Source: Dastarcus helophoroides (taxonomy: Eukaryota > Arthropoda > Insecta > Coleoptera > Bothrideridae). From it: a DNA stretch of 64,000 nucleotides. Position numbers and translations under genes: made by a program. This document shows, in pieces, positions 1 through 11,445 of the stretch. Position 1 is the stretch's first letter, and the number at the start of each line of letters is the position of its first letter. Below the pieces are notes generated by a model, which saw only the letters and a list, made by a program, of their open reading frames with translations, was not told where the DNA came from and did no database searches. The DNA lies in assembly GCA_028583605.1 (NCBI GenBank), contig CM053326.1, forward strand, positions 144,412-208,411, read 5' to 3'.

Positions 1-179
1 TTGAATTGTTTACACCGGTGTAGGAGAATACAAGGCGCTGCCCATCTATCCCACTATTAGCTCTCAATGTTAAATCTCTCATTAACATTCTCCCTATGGA
101 CAGCGTTTGACTTTCCTGATGTGCATATTCGTATATACAAGGCTTATTATCTCAGCATTGAATTTTGAGATAAAAGTCA
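1..179. other. Unclassified unique-looking DNA
   Basis: AT-rich sequence with no recognised coding or repeat signal. It differs from the neighbouring satellite in lacking the TCGAAATTT word. Confidence 0.4.
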
Positions 180-1430
180 AAATTTTGAGAATAAGACCTT
201 TTGAACAAGTTAAAATTAGAGGGAATCAAATTTAAAAAAATAAATTCAGAAAAAACAGTTAATTAAAAAAAATGGATTTCGAATCGAAAAAATTCACGAT
301 TTTTGAAAAATACGTTGCAATTTCGAGAAAAGATGGAACGTTCTAGAAAATATTCCAAATTTTCAAGAGAAAGTTCAATTTAAAGACGAATATTGAAATT
401 TTTAGAATAAAGTAGTAATTTCGAAAAAGGAATTTCGAATTTTTTTTTGTGGAAAAGTCGGAATTTTCAATAAACCATATTAAAAATAAAACGTAACCGA
501 AGTCAAAAATTCGAAAAATGTCCAAAATTTGAACAAAGTCAAAGTTCTAATTCTGTGAAGAGACGTAATTTTCAGAAAATTCGAATTTTGGGGAAGAAAA
601 ATCGTAATTTGCAAACAAATTTGCAAAAATTTAACATTCAGTAAAGACGCTGAATTTACAAGAAATCTTTTTCTCGAAATATCCAAAGATATTTCTCCCA
701 ACATTTTTATTAACACTGCGTCATAATCTGTCGAAAAAAACAAATATTCGAAAAAACGTTAGAAATTTGCATTGAATAAATAATTTTTGAAACAAAAGTC
801 CCCAAAAAGGAGACCTTTGAAAATAAAATGGAAATTTAGAAAAGGACAAATTTCGAGAAAAAGGCGAATTTAAGGAAAACGGCCATTTTAAGAGAAAACT
901 GTCAAAATATTGATGAAAAAGGCGAATTTACCAGGAAAAAGACGAAATTTCTAAAAATATTAAATATGGGATATTGAGATTCAAAATTTCGTAAAAGGGG
1001 CAAATTTTAAAACACCAGTCAAAATTTCTAAAAAAAAATCAAATTATAAAAGATCAAATTTTCCAGAAAAAGTTAAATGTTGTATCGGAATTTTGATAAA
1101 AAAGCGAAAGTTCGAGGAAACTTCGGGATGGATAAAAAATTCAAAATTTTCCAGAAAAAGTCAAATTCAAAGACAAAAAAGTCGAAACTTTGAGGAAAAG
1201 TAGTCAAAACTTGACACTACGTGAAAAATGATCGAAAATTTGAGAAAAAGATCTAGATTTTGAGAAAAGGCGTTTAATCGTAGTGAAAATTTTGAAATTT
1301 CCCTGAAAGAGTTAGTTTTTATCGAAATTTAGAAAACAGCAAATTTTAAGCAAAAAAACGAAATTTTAAGGAAAGAATACGAAATTTAAAAAAAAAAATG
1401 AAATTTCTTGAGTGATGATTTTTCTCGTGA
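180..1430. repeat. Degenerate GTCGAAATTT satellite block (A polarity)
   Basis: Dozens of imperfect copies of AAAAAGTCGAAATTT / AAATTTTGAGAAAAAG words follow each other every 18-24 bp or so. No two consecutive copies are identical, so this is an old, drifted array. The plus strand carries the A-rich polarity. Short open frames here are incidental. Confidence 0.7.
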
Positions 1431-1610
1431 CTGCTCGAGTCAGAGAAAGACAGGCGCTACCTTGCCTCAATGTGGCTTCAGAAAATGTGCAATATTCTGA
1501 CACATGACAAAATTTCGACAAACAGGGTGCAAATTCCAGAAATGTGGATTAAAAAAGGTTGAAATTGTAGCAGACAGCGAATGTCGAGAGTACGTTATGT
1601 GAAGGGAATA

Positions 1611-1725
1611 AGTAGAGTTGAGATTACTGGTAGCGGTGGCTTCGTGGTTAGGAGACTGACCCGCCTAACGTGACGGTCCTGGGTTCGACTCCCAGTCGCG
1701 CCGATCACATATTTTTAACTCTACT
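1611..1725 (+). repeat. tRNA-like pol III unit (tRNA pseudogene or SINE head)
   Basis: The core (about 1637-1705) has an A-box-like TGGCTTCGTGGTTAGGA and an exact B-box GGTTCGACTCC. The T arm is well formed, with stem CTGGG/CCCAG around loop TTCGACT. The 7 nt before the A box pair only partly with the TCGCGCC that follows the T arm, and no convincing D stem forms, so a functional tRNA is unlikely. A perfect 9-bp inverted repeat, AGTAGAGTT/AACTCTACT, brackets the unit. A tRNA-derived SINE head or a decayed tRNA fits best. Confidence 0.5.
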
Positions 1726-1739
1726 ACAAAATTTAATTT

Positions 1740-2230
1740 TACGTAATTTTTGTCCTTTTATAAAAATTTAAAATTTCCAAAAAATATACTTCAGAAGATC
1801 GACCAGATTTCGAGAAAGAGGCAAATTTTGATAAACAGAAATCGCCGAATTAAAAATAGTCGAAATTTTCAGAAAGTCGAATTTCGAGAAATAGCGAAAT
1901 TTCAAAAAGAGCGACGACCTTTTAAATAAAAAATTCGAAATTTTGACGCTTATGTTTGATGCAAAATTAAAAAAGGTCGAAATTTTCAGAAGGTCGAATT
2001 TCGAGAAATAGCGAAATTTCAAAAAAACGACAACCTTTTAAATAAAAAATTGGATGAATTTGGCAGTAAGTTTGATGAAAGAAGTCGAAGTTTATGACCA
2101 ACTGCGAAGTTTCAAAAGAAAAAGACGAGTATTGTAAAAAGATACGAAATTTGAGACAAAAGTCGAAAGATGTTTCCAAGGAAAGGACGAATTTTGAAGA
2201 AAAGTTTTGGAAAATGTCCCCTAGTTGAAT
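1740..2230. repeat. Degenerate GTCGAAATTT satellite block (A polarity)
   Basis: Continuation of the satellite downstream of the tRNA-like unit. A stretch around 1850-1925 (GTCGAAATTTTCAGAA, then AGAAATAGCGAAATTTC) recurs almost intact about 120 bp later at 1975-2045, which shows a local longer-period duplication. Confidence 0.65.
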
Positions 2231-2839
2231 ACACAAATTTTTGTGTGCATGAACCAAGGACCCCACCATGCCCAATTCTAGCTACGCCTATGGGCAGACA
2301 CAGAGGAGATCGAATTTAATTAGGTTTTGAAGATGAACCTCTTTTTATTTATTGATTAATAATTATTGTATGTAATGGCCAATAGTAAAATGATATTTAA
2401 AAAATAAAGCAGAAATATTTCCGTTTCATATACAAAGCATTTAACATAATTTAATAATTAGTATATTTCGCATTAAACTATTCAGACGCTGTACATCTAT
2501 CACCTTCCTGGAATTAAAAATACTTTTTTTATGTTGGAATATTTGGCACACTACTGGTTTATTTTTCCGTAAAATGTCATGTTATTGTTTTAAATTAGCA
2601 GACAAATACACCCATGAACTTCATTGTTCGAAATAAAAATAAACTTCGATAAGAATTTTAGAGATAATTAACACATTTCTGTCAATCTTATTTTTTTTAA
2701 AACAAAGCGCAAACACTCATATAAATAACCGATAATTTTTATCACTTTCCCACATGATAATGCCTCTAATAACGCGTCTGACATTATAATTTGAAAATAT
2801 TGACATCGTTCCTTTTGAATGTTGTCAATATTTACTCGA
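2231..2839. other. Unclassified AT-rich DNA
   Basis: Around 2265-2292 is a CTAGCTACGCCTATGGG phrase of a type often seen at edges of insect interspersed repeats. The rest is AT-rich with no recognised coding potential. Confidence 0.3.
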
Positions 2840-3330
2840 GATTCGTTAGATCACGTGTCCAATCGAAGAGGTTATACGATTTAGGGCCGCAAGAAAAAAA
2901 AGAACAATCAACGTTCCGCGTTACCGCGCGAATTTTAACGAACTTTTACTTACGTTAAAAACAAAGGCACATCCAAAACACCAACCAATTTATCACATTA
3001 CACATTTTAATAGCAGATGGCCATGGCACTCGGCTTCAACTGTTTCAATGAACCCTCCTCGCAGCAGAATACACATAAACTAAAACTACACTCACGTTCA
3101 CGACGACTTCTATCTATACATACTAACTACAGGTCCTCGACAATGGACCTCCTCGCTGCACGACCGACAGATGGTAAATAAAATAAGAAACTAGTCAGTA
3201 GTCAGCGAGGGGATACCATGCTGGTCCCTTCCCTTCACCCTAATCCCTCTACCATTGCACCCTACGCCTAATGGCGTATCGCGTTACTGGACAAAAGGCT
3301 GCATGACACACGAAATTGGACAAAAATCAT
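2840..3330 (-). promoter_or_regulatory. CpG-richer unique segment, possible promoter/first exon
   Basis: This stretch is clearly richer in CG dinucleotides than its surroundings (for example CGTTCCGCGTTACCGCGCG near 2912-2932) and lacks the satellite. On the minus strand, 2953-2958 reads GTAAGT, a strong splice-donor consensus, so a noncoding first exon running from about 3.2 kb to 2.96 kb is conceivable. No open frame of useful length supports it. It could instead be an unrecognised repeat. Confidence 0.2.
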
Positions 3331-4270
3331 TTCTATGATTAAAAACTGCTAGACACAGTTGGTGGAATTCCGCCGGAAATATTCTGTACGAAACCTTGAA
3401 CAAATTTCGGTTACATATTATCGGATGTGTGCATATAATACATACAATGTTATCTTAACTGGAATGTGAACAAATTATACAAAAGAGATGTCAATACAAG
3501 TCGATAATTCAAGAAATAATTACATAAAATTCATGCTTGAAATACCAGTTTGGCTTCCATAAATTTTTATGAAATTTTATAGACATTCGTAAAAAAAATG
3601 CTTTTGTCGAATCGAAATATTTAAAATCGATTAAATAACATATAATGTTATTAACACTTTCGTATTTTCTTTCTCTTACGAGTTTGGGTTATTAAGTAAC
3701 TAAGAATTAATTATTGATTTTCGTGTCTAAAAATTTGGAATAAATTTTCATTTTATTTAATATAAAAATTTTCGAAACCATTTAGTAAGCTGTAAAAAGG
3801 GATGATTTGGTAAACTTTTCATGAACAATTATAATTTCATTTGGCCTTATAAAAAATTTTAGTAACATATTTTAAAAATCAAACATTCGACGATAGTTTA
3901 ATAGGTACTCGTGTTTGAAAACAGATGGCGCTGCTAATACAAATTTGGTTCACTCTCATGTGCTACCACACATCGAGCTGTGTAGATTCTTGATATTCTC
4001 TGTAATTTCTTGGCGAAATATTGGCATTTTCAGTCATGTTTTATTGGCTTTTTCTCGCCAGTTACTCCTTATCAGATTATCCTCTTTATAGGAGAAAAGC
4101 AGCAATATTTGTAAAGTGCTTCATAGGCAAACTGGGCTGTCAAAATGTCGTATAAGACCTGCATCTGACCTTGATTTTTGGCTTTTTTACATAACAAGCT
4201 AATATTATCATCATATTGATCACGAAGGCTTCAATTGCTAGAATCAGATGCTTTCTGAAACCGAATAGAC
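3331..4270. other. Unclassified AT-rich DNA
   Basis: No recognised gene. Around 3921-3945 is the phrase ACAGATGGCGCTGC, similar to phrases common in insect interspersed repeats, so part of this may be an old element. Confidence 0.3.
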
Positions 4271-6729
4271 GATGGATAAAAATACGAAAATGTGTTCATC
4301 TGTTTTTCCGTTCGTCTGTTTGTTTTCTTTTAACGGCTTAATTGCTGAATCGATTTTGATGAAAATTGGCGTAGAGGGTCCTCGAAATTCGAGATAAAAC
4401 ATAGGCTGTTTGTTGGCTTTTCACGGCTCGATTACTAAACTGATTTCGACGAAAATTGGTGTATAGGTTCCTTGAAATCCGAAATGAAATATAGGCTATA
4501 TGTCCGTCTGTTTGTTATCTTTTCACGGCTCAATTACTGAACCGATCGCGACGAAAATTGGTGTACAGGTTCCTTCAATGTCGAGATAAAAAATAGACTT
4601 ACTTTGATCACGGAAAACTGTCAGATAGATACAAATATTTAAAAAGTTTAGGTTTTCTATCATGAGCTTTTATTACCTCGTGTAAATCCTAATCGTAACT
4701 AATTAAAAATGCGAAAATGTGTTCGTCTGTCCCTCTGTTTGTTGGCTTTTCACGGCTCGATTACTCAACCGATTTCGATGAAAATCGGTGTATAGGTTCC
4801 TTGAAACCCCAGATAAAACATAGGCTGTTTGTTCGTTTGTTTGTTGGTTTTTCACGGCTCAATTAGTAAACCGATTTAGACAAAAATTGGTGTATAGGTT
4901 TCTTGGAAACCCAAATAAAACATAGGCTATCTGCCCGTCTGTTTGTTGGCGCTTCACGGCTCGATTACTGAACCGATTTCGACGAAAATTGGCATAGAGC
5001 TTCCTAGAAAGTCGAGTTATAAAATAGGCTTAGTTTTATTACGAAAAACTGCCAAGTAGATTCAAATTATTAAAATGTTTAAAAAATTGAGATTTCCTTG
5101 GATTTACTATTATGGGTTTTTATTACGTAGCGTAAATCCTAATCATAACTAAATATAAATGCGAAAATGTGTGTGTCTGTCCGTATGTTTGTTGTCTTTT
5201 CACGGCTCAATTATTGAACAGATTTCGATGAAAATTGGTGCATAGGTTCCTGGAAACCTGAAATAAAGCATAGGCTAACTATACGTCTGTTTGTTGGCTT
5301 TTAACGGCTCTATTACTGCACCGATTTCGACGAAAATAGGTGTATAGGTTCCTTGAAACCCGAGATAAAACATAGGCTATCTGTCCGTTTGTTGGCTTTT
5401 CACGGCTTAATTACTGCACCGATTTCGATAAAAATTGGTGTACAGGTTCTATGAAACCTGAAATAAAACATAGGCTATCTGTCCGTCTGTTTATTGGCTT
5501 TTCACTGCTCAATTACTGAACCAATTTAGATGAAAATTTGTGTATAGGTTCCTTGAAGTGTAAGATAAAATATATGCTGTCTGTCCGTTCGTTTGGGCGC
5601 TGTTCAATTACTCAACCGATTTCGACGAAACTTGCTATAGACCTTCCTTGAAATCTGAGATAAATACTTTTATCACGGAAAACTTTTTCAGATACATCAA
5701 AACTCATACTATATCCAAAGGCTGATTTTTTTTTTGGAATTTCTAGGTTTTTTTTATGCTACATTGTGTAAATCCTAATTCAAATTAAATATAAATACGA
5801 AAATGTATTTGTCCGTCTGTTTGGTGGCTTTTCACGATTCGATTACTGAACGACTTCGACAAAAATTGTTATTGATCTTCCTTGAAACCCAATATAAACA
5901 ACCGGCTTACTTTTATCACGGAAAACTGTCAGATGTAAATTTTAATCGTAATTAAATATAAACACGAAAATGTTTTTGCCCGGCTGTTTGTTGTCTTTTC
6001 ACGGCTCAATTACCGACCGATTTCGATGAAAATTGGTGCAGAGGTTCCTTGAACCTGAATAAAAAATAGCCTTATTTTAATCATGGAAAACTGTCAGACA
6101 CATCCAAACTAATAACATATCTAGAAGTTGAGTTTTTCTTGGATTTTTTACGTTTTTTTTATTCATCGTGTAAATCCAAATTTTAAATAAAAAAAATACA
6201 TTTTTTTCTTTTTGTGAAAAAAATCAATTATTGCCGTATGAAAAATTGTGGGTCCTTTCCTTAAAAAATTTCCTCAGCCCCCCCTTTTAGAACACCCTTT
6301 AAAAATTCTAAAATTGAGTTTGGTAACGGTTTAAATAACGAAAAACCATCCATTAAAATACTGTTTGTGGGGGTTTGGTGCTTCAGTTTAAACCGCGTTT
6401 TGACCAATGGATAAAAACCCCCCGGAAAAACTCAATTTTAGTCACCATCTTTTAAGGGTTATATCTCGGAAAGAGGTGGGCTGAGGAAATTCTGTTATAG
6501 TAAAGACCCATCTTAATTTCATACGAGCAATCACCTCCTGAATTTTGTCGCATGAATTTAGGAACACCCCGTATATGCAAAAATGTGTTTGTTTGTCCGT
6601 CTGTTTGTTTGCTTTTCACGATTCAATCACTGAACTGTTTTCGACGAAAATTGGTATAAAAATTCCTAGGAACACGAGGTAAAAAATTGGCTTCTTTTTA
6701 TCGCGGACGAAGTCGTGGGTAACAGCTAG
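4271..6729 (+). mobile_element. Helitron-like element with ~100-bp internal tandem units
   Basis: About 14 copies of a roughly 100-bp unit are present. Each contains TTTTCACGGCTC, an ATTACTGAACCGATTTCGA-like phrase, AAAATTGGTGTATAGGTTCC and a GTCTGTCCGTCTGTTTG phrase. Units begin near 4334, 4425, 4526, 4751, 4855, 4955, 5201, 5305, 5402, 5505, 5599, 5833, 6000 and 6618. They fall into groups separated by a linker (ATCACGGAAAACTGTCAGA ... CGTGTAAATCC), giving a higher-order period of about 420-450 bp. The 3' end reads GCGGACGAAGTCGTGGGTAACAGCTAG with the sequence split by no gap, resembling the CTAG ends of insect Helitrons. No coding capacity survives. A 374-bp MITE interrupts it. Confidence 0.55.
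6200..6573. mobile_element. MITE nested in the Helitron-like array
   Basis: An inverted pair, about 6220-6300 and 6470-6545, shares TATTGCCGTATGAAA / TTTCATACGAGCAAT and ATTTCCTCAGCCC / GGGCTGAGGAAAT. The host repeat resumes on both sides (AAATAAAAAAAATA before, TATGCAAAAATGTG after), so this is a secondary insertion. The right end, AGGAACACCCCGTA, resembles the GGGTGTTCC-type ends of insect elements. Confidence 0.55.
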
Positions 6730-7127
6730 GTATTTATATTTGTTTCTCGCATAAAATTGGATTATGATAATGCTACTTATGTGCCTTATGGGAAAGGTAA
6801 AAATATAAAAACTAAATTAAATATCCCGTTTGAAATTTAACCGCTTAGTATAGAGATTCGTGCTACATCGTCACTAAAAAAACGTTTACGCTTTAACCCG
6901 CCATTTTTTTTATAAACTAGATGCATGAGAATACTATTAATATAATTGTCTAGGTTTCCCCATTCATTCAAAGGATAACTCTTCGACATGAAGGAGCTAA
7001 AGGTGGTCATTTTGTTACATTCTGATTTTACCTGTCCTACAGGGTTAAGATATTTCAGAACATGGGCGACTCGTTATTTGTGTTTACGTTGTACGCAGCT
7101 AATCTAGAACACGACCAAACAACATAC
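6730..7127. other. Unclassified DNA
   Basis: AT-rich sequence between the Helitron-like 3' end and the first LTR. Nothing recognised. Confidence 0.35.
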
Positions 7128-7502
7128 TGTAACGCAATGTAAATAGATGAAATAAGATTTAGAATAGAATTGTAGAATTTAGTAAATAAAAAAAGTTTCT
7201 AGAAGGATCTGATAAAGGGAAAGCGGCCGCGATAACGAAACAAGTGGCAGATAAGCGTTCCAGAAATTTCAGCAAACGATAAGTCTTATCTGTCGAAAAG
7301 TTCTAGAAGCCGGGGGCCAAAACTATATAAGGCGGTCAGCTTTCCTTCGAGTCAGTCAGTTAGAAGTCAAGTGTGGTTAGTGGGTTAGCAATTAGTAAAT
7401 AATAAGTCGGCACACTTCATTTGAAGTGTGCCGAGTTAATTTGGTAATAAAGTGGTGTAATTCACACGTGGTAATCTATTCGAACCGATAAAGCCCGTAA
7501 CA
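7128..7502 (+). mobile_element. Solo LTR (Gypsy-like), copy 1
   Basis: A 375-bp element starts TGTAACGCAATG and ends CCCGTAACA, the canonical TG...CA of LTRs. A 4-bp target duplication ATAC is present on both sides (7124-7127 and 7503-7506). It contains a GCGGCCGC motif, a TATA box CTATATAAGG near 7325, a TCAGTCAGT initiator-like stretch and an AATAAA polyadenylation signal near 7446. No internal retrotransposon region is attached, so this is a solo LTR left by recombination. The 4-bp duplication fits Ty3/Gypsy better than Copia or BEL (both 5 bp). Confidence 0.8.
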
Positions 7503-7506
7503 ATAC

Positions 7507-8390
7507 ATATAAAGACCATTCACGAATTTGTTTAGAGATTTCATTAATGATTTTTATAAACATGAATTATACTGGGTACATTTTTACAAAACAAAATTAA
7601 ATGTTTCATGCTGTGATATCTTGTCTACAATTTAGTAGAGATTAAATTATGGCTTTTCATGGACTAACGATACATCCTTATTGACTCGTTTTGAATTATA
7701 TCAAATTTACTTTAGTTTACGGAGCACAGTATTTTAAAATAATTTAATACCAGTCAATAGATCCAAAATTAAAAAAAATCCTTTGGGATGTTCTACGTAT
7801 AAGTTTTATATGTATTTTTGAATAAGCTTTACTTCTATATTACCTAGAATAAAATGTAGAAATATAGAACTATTCACTTGGTAGCGTGACAAAGCTGTAA
7901 ACCAATTTTAATGTAAAATAAATGTTTACAGAAAAAGTGGAAAACCCAACCACTGATTCCCGCTAAAAATGCCGGGGTTGACAACCTTGTTCAGATCCAT
8001 CGGGTTTTTAATGGCAAAGGGGAAGATAACACGTGAGCGAGAAGGGGTTAAAAATGATTCAAAGAAAGGGGGAAGCAGCACGTGGTATCAGTTAGTTCAT
8101 TAAGCGGCCACCAGAGAATGTTACCTACACCTTTCCATGCAGAGGCAATCTACTTAATTGAATCAAACCGACAATGAGATAATACTTTACGTAAAAATAA
8201 ACCTTTTACGTTACGTGTACGAGTAAAAAGTTCGAAAATATGCAGATAAAATCAATTTGCAAAAAAACATTCTGAGACGAGTCGATTTTCATTTTTAAAA
8301 ACTCATTTTCTTAACAATTGTCGGTTATTTTCGAATTATGTCATAGAATTTTTTTAATGTATTAAATTACGATTCTAATGATTTGGTGAG
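7507..8390. other. Unclassified DNA
   Basis: No gene recognised. About 7960-8135 is richer in G and C (GCCGGGGTTGACAACC, two CACGTG-containing phrases) than its surroundings but has no open frame. Confidence 0.3.
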
Positions 8391-8393
8391 CAA

Positions 8394-8560
8394 TAAGAAT
8401 GGATTAAAAAACACAACAAAGGTTGCTCTAACGCGTTTCGACAGCCTGGTTGTCGAAACGCCTTAGAGCAACCTTTGTTGTGTTTTTTAATCTTTCTTGG
8501 TTTCAGGGGACAAGTTCTGTATTTCAATTTTTGAAGATAACCAAGGACCAGCCCGTTCCA
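8394..8560. mobile_element. Foldback family F, copy 1 (left arm truncated)
   Basis: Two inverted arms meet in a tight hairpin: AACGCGTTTCGACAGCC is followed by GGTTGTCGAAACGCC. The right arm continues through AGAGCAACCTTTGTTGTG, CTTTCTTGGTTTCAGGGG, ACAAGTTCTGTATTTCAA and AACCAAGGACCAGCCCGTTCCA. The left arm starts inside GATTAAAAAACACAAC and lacks its outer part. The family has at least seven further occurrences in this window. Confidence 0.75.
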
Positions 8561-8563
8561 TAT

Positions 8564-8690
8564 CCAGGGGTAGTGGGCGCCGTATCTCTCTGATTTTTCG
8601 TGAAAGCTGTGGAGTAAACACACAAGCTTCTTCTTCACAACGCTCCAAACGTTTTCCATTGGATTTAAATCGGGTGACTCAGTGACGACT
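8564..8690 (-). pseudogene. Tc1-type transposase fragment
   Basis: The minus-strand translation reads SPDLNPMENVWSVVKKKL, the characteristic Tc1 transposase stretch that includes the third catalytic acidic residue (the E of MENVW). It continues about 20 residues and then runs directly into foldback F. Everything upstream, including the first two catalytic aspartates and the DNA-binding domain, is absent. This is a roughly 40-codon scrap of a Tc1/mariner-superfamily transposon with no function. Its junction with the foldback could mean that F inserted into a Tc1 element. Confidence 0.7.
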
Positions 8691-8749
8691 TAAGTTAGCG
8701 CGGGGCCTGCAGCAAATAACAACAGAAAGCCCTTTGTTTTAAGTATTAT

Positions 8750-9940
8750 TTAACGGTGAATTTCTGATTTTTGATCTCGATGTCTCGACATTATTTTCAA
8801 AATTACTATTTTTATCAAAATTTAAACTTCAAAATGACTTTCAAATTTTTTCTGGATTTGTTCTCGAAAAGTTTACCCTACTTTTCTACTATTTCAATTT
8901 TAGTTTCGGAATTTTAAGAACACGATTTTATTATTTTGTAAATGTCAATTGTTTTTTCGAAATTTGGAATTTTTTATGTTGGTTTTTTCTAAAGATTTTA
9001 ATTTTTTTTATTGGAAATTTCAATCTCGATCTCAAATTGTAAAATCGATACATTCGGATTATCTGTCAAGTTTTCGATTATTTTAAAAATGTTTTGTTCA
9101 AGCTGACATAATCCTTAAAAATTCGACTTTAAATTTGAATCCTCCTGATCTTGCTTTATAAATTTCAAGTTTTGTCTCCAAAGTTCAACTTTAATCTCAA
9201 ATTTTTACTTCTAAAATTTTAAGTTGAAGCTCAAAAAAGTAGGTATCAAATTTTGGGAGCTGGAGTTAAAATTTTCAATAAAGGCGCCTAGGTTTAAAGT
9301 TTTAAATTAAAATTGTAGAAAATAGAAAAAAAAATAAGTTTCCGGTTTAAACTCAGAATTTTAAAAAGAAACTAAACATTTTCTAAAACTATAACTTATC
9401 TAATGGAAGATATATTTTTTAAATGACTTAAAGTCATTCAAATCTCCACTCAGAACCCTTAAACTTCATTATAATGTTTAAAAAAATGTACGAATTTTCT
9501 AGTTTAAGAATTTCTGAGAATTTTTGGGAAGAAAGTTCAAATATCGAGGTAACTCAAAATTTATAAAATTTGAACTCCAATGAATACGATTTTTTTTAAG
9601 GTAATAAAGAAATAAAAGCTTAAAATTTACAAATATTTGGTACGACATTATCCAGGTTGACAATGTCAAGTTAAAATTCGTGATTTTCATAAATGTTCGA
9701 ATAGTATTCAACATTTTGCTTACAACTTAAGAACTAATGCGGAATTTGAAACTTCAAAATTCAATTCGAAATTTAAAAAAAAATCTTTTAAGCATTCACT
9801 TAAAAGATATCTTTAATTTAGTTTTTTTTTCAGCGTTTTTATTCTGCAATGCATTTTCGAATTCAGTTGAAAAATTTCGACTGTTTCTATCAAGGATTCT
9901 AATGCACAGACCAATAGGTTTAAACATTTATTAGATTTGA
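8750..9940. repeat. Very degenerate satellite, mixed polarity
   Basis: Words such as AATTTCAATC, TTTCGAAATTT and CAAAATTTAAAC recur, but periodicity is weaker than in other blocks. It appears to be an older part of the same satellite. Confidence 0.45.
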
Positions 9941-10079
9941 AGTTTGGAAACCAAAGACCGGTTTCGATCTTGTTACTTCTCGTCAGTTTGTCACATCCAA
10001 CTGCCGAATGCTAACAAACGTTCGGCAAGTAAATACTAAAGAATTCACAGACGTTTCTATCAACTGAATTTCTCTTTTA
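9941..10079. other. Unclassified short unique stretch
   Basis: It contains TGCCGAA ... TTCGGCA, a 7-bp inverted repeat around 10003-10028. No gene recognised. Confidence 0.3.
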
Positions 10080-10430
10080 AAGTAAATTTCGAGTTTTAAC
10101 CAAATTTTGAACTTTTATCCTAAAATTACTTCAAATTTGTAAAAGAGAAAACTCGATTTTATTTATAAAAAACGTTAAAAATCATGTGAAATATTTTAAA
10201 ATAGTTAAAAATTTGACAAAAGGCGAGAATTCCAAGAAGTCGTAATTTCAAGTCAATATTTTCAAAAATGTCAAGATTAAAAAAAATCAAAATTTTGAAA
10301 ACCCGGTTTTAAAAAAATTAAGGATTTGAAAAATGGGAAAATTTAGTGAAAATTAAAAGTTTTAAAATGGTAGAAATATTGAAAAGTTAAAATTTTGAAA
10401 TTCTGTATAGTTAATTTTTTTTTGTTTTGG
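10080..10430. repeat. Degenerate satellite (A polarity)
   Basis: Repeated AAAATTTGACAAAAGG / GTTAAAATTTTGAAA words on the plus strand. Confidence 0.55.
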
Positions 10431-11271
10431 TGGAACAGACTGGTCCTTGGTTATCTTCAAAAATTGAAATACAAATCTTGTCCCCTGAAATCAAGAAAGA
10501 TTAAAAAACACAAACGCGTTTCGTTTTTTTTTAGAAATTTCGACTTTTTTGAGAATTTGTATTTTTTTAAAATTTCGAAATATTCGTTTTATGAAAATGT
10601 TTGTTTTTTTCAGAATTTCCATCTTTTTGAACAATTCGACCTTTTGTATCAACATTTCGACTTTTAACAACTTTTTTTTGGAAATTTTCGATTTTTATCC
10701 AAATTTTTGGCTTTTTCCCGAAGTTTTGGGTTTCTTTTTAAAGTTTCGACCGTTTTTTAAATTTCCGCTTTTATTTTGAAAATTGTAGCCTTTATTCAAA
10801 ATTGTCATCTTCTCTCAAAGTTTTGACCTTTTCGAAAATTTTAATTTGATTCAAAAATTTCGCCCTTTTCTCAAAATTTCGAATTTTATTTGAAATATTC
10901 GATTTTTGGAAAATTTCGACTTTTTTGAAAAACTGAATTTTATTGAAATTTCAACAACGTTTTTGTAATGTCCGATTTTTGGGAAATTTCGACTTTCTTT
11001 GGAAAATGGATTTTTTCAAAATTTCGCTTTTTTCTGGGAGTTTTACCTTTTTTTACAACTTGGACTTTTTCAAAATTTCAACTCTTTTCTAAAATTTATA
11101 CTTATTTTGAAAATTCGATTATTATGAATATTTACTTTTGAAAGCTTTGACTCCTTTTTTAAACATTTTTCTCTCTGAAGATGACAGCTTGGCTGTCGAA
11201 ACGCGTTAGAGCAATCTTTGCTGTGTTTTTTAATCTTTTTTGGTTTCAGGGGACAAGATTTGTATTTCAAT
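10431..11271. mobile_element. Foldback family F, copy 2 with satellite between its arms
   Basis: The left arm (10431-10523) starts TGGAACAGACTGGTCCTTGG and runs to ACGCGTTTCG. The right arm (11170-11271) starts CTCTCTGAAGATGACAGC and runs through ACGCGTTAGAGC to TTTGTATTTCAA. The intervening 646 bp are pure AATTTCGACTTTT satellite. Either one foldback has satellite DNA as its loop, or two independent half-copies happen to face each other. The correct orientation and matching arm breakpoints favour a single element. Confidence 0.55.
10524..11169. repeat. Degenerate satellite (T polarity) between foldback arms
   Basis: Regular AAATTTCGACTTTTTT units of about 20-24 bp on the plus strand, one of the clearer satellite blocks in the window. 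Confidence 0.65.
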
Positions 11272-11317
11272 ACAAAGCCTTATTGTTTTTTTTTACTACA
11301 ATGTCCATGTTTAATAA

Positions 11318-11445
11318 TATTATTTAACATTTCTGTGACCCAGTTTGAAATTATTTAAATTTTTAATAATGAAAGTTAACAATAATGTTAAATAAAAGTA
11401 ATAAACATAATATTTCCAACTAATAAGAGTCTACCATGAAAAATT
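11318..11445. mobile_element. MITE family M, internally deleted copy
   Basis: The left end ATTTAACATTTCTGTGACCC is followed by an inverted right end with ATGTTAAATAAA, CATAATATTTCC and GAGTCTACCATGAA. Compared with the longer copy at 28739-29138 the centre is missing. Confidence 0.5.

Noticed and set aside
8375..8659. 94-codon minus-strand frame as one protein
   Set aside because: It is a chimera: a Tc1 transposase scrap reading into the foldback F arm.
10395..10667. 90-codon plus-strand frame
   Set aside because: It begins in a foldback F arm and continues into satellite.
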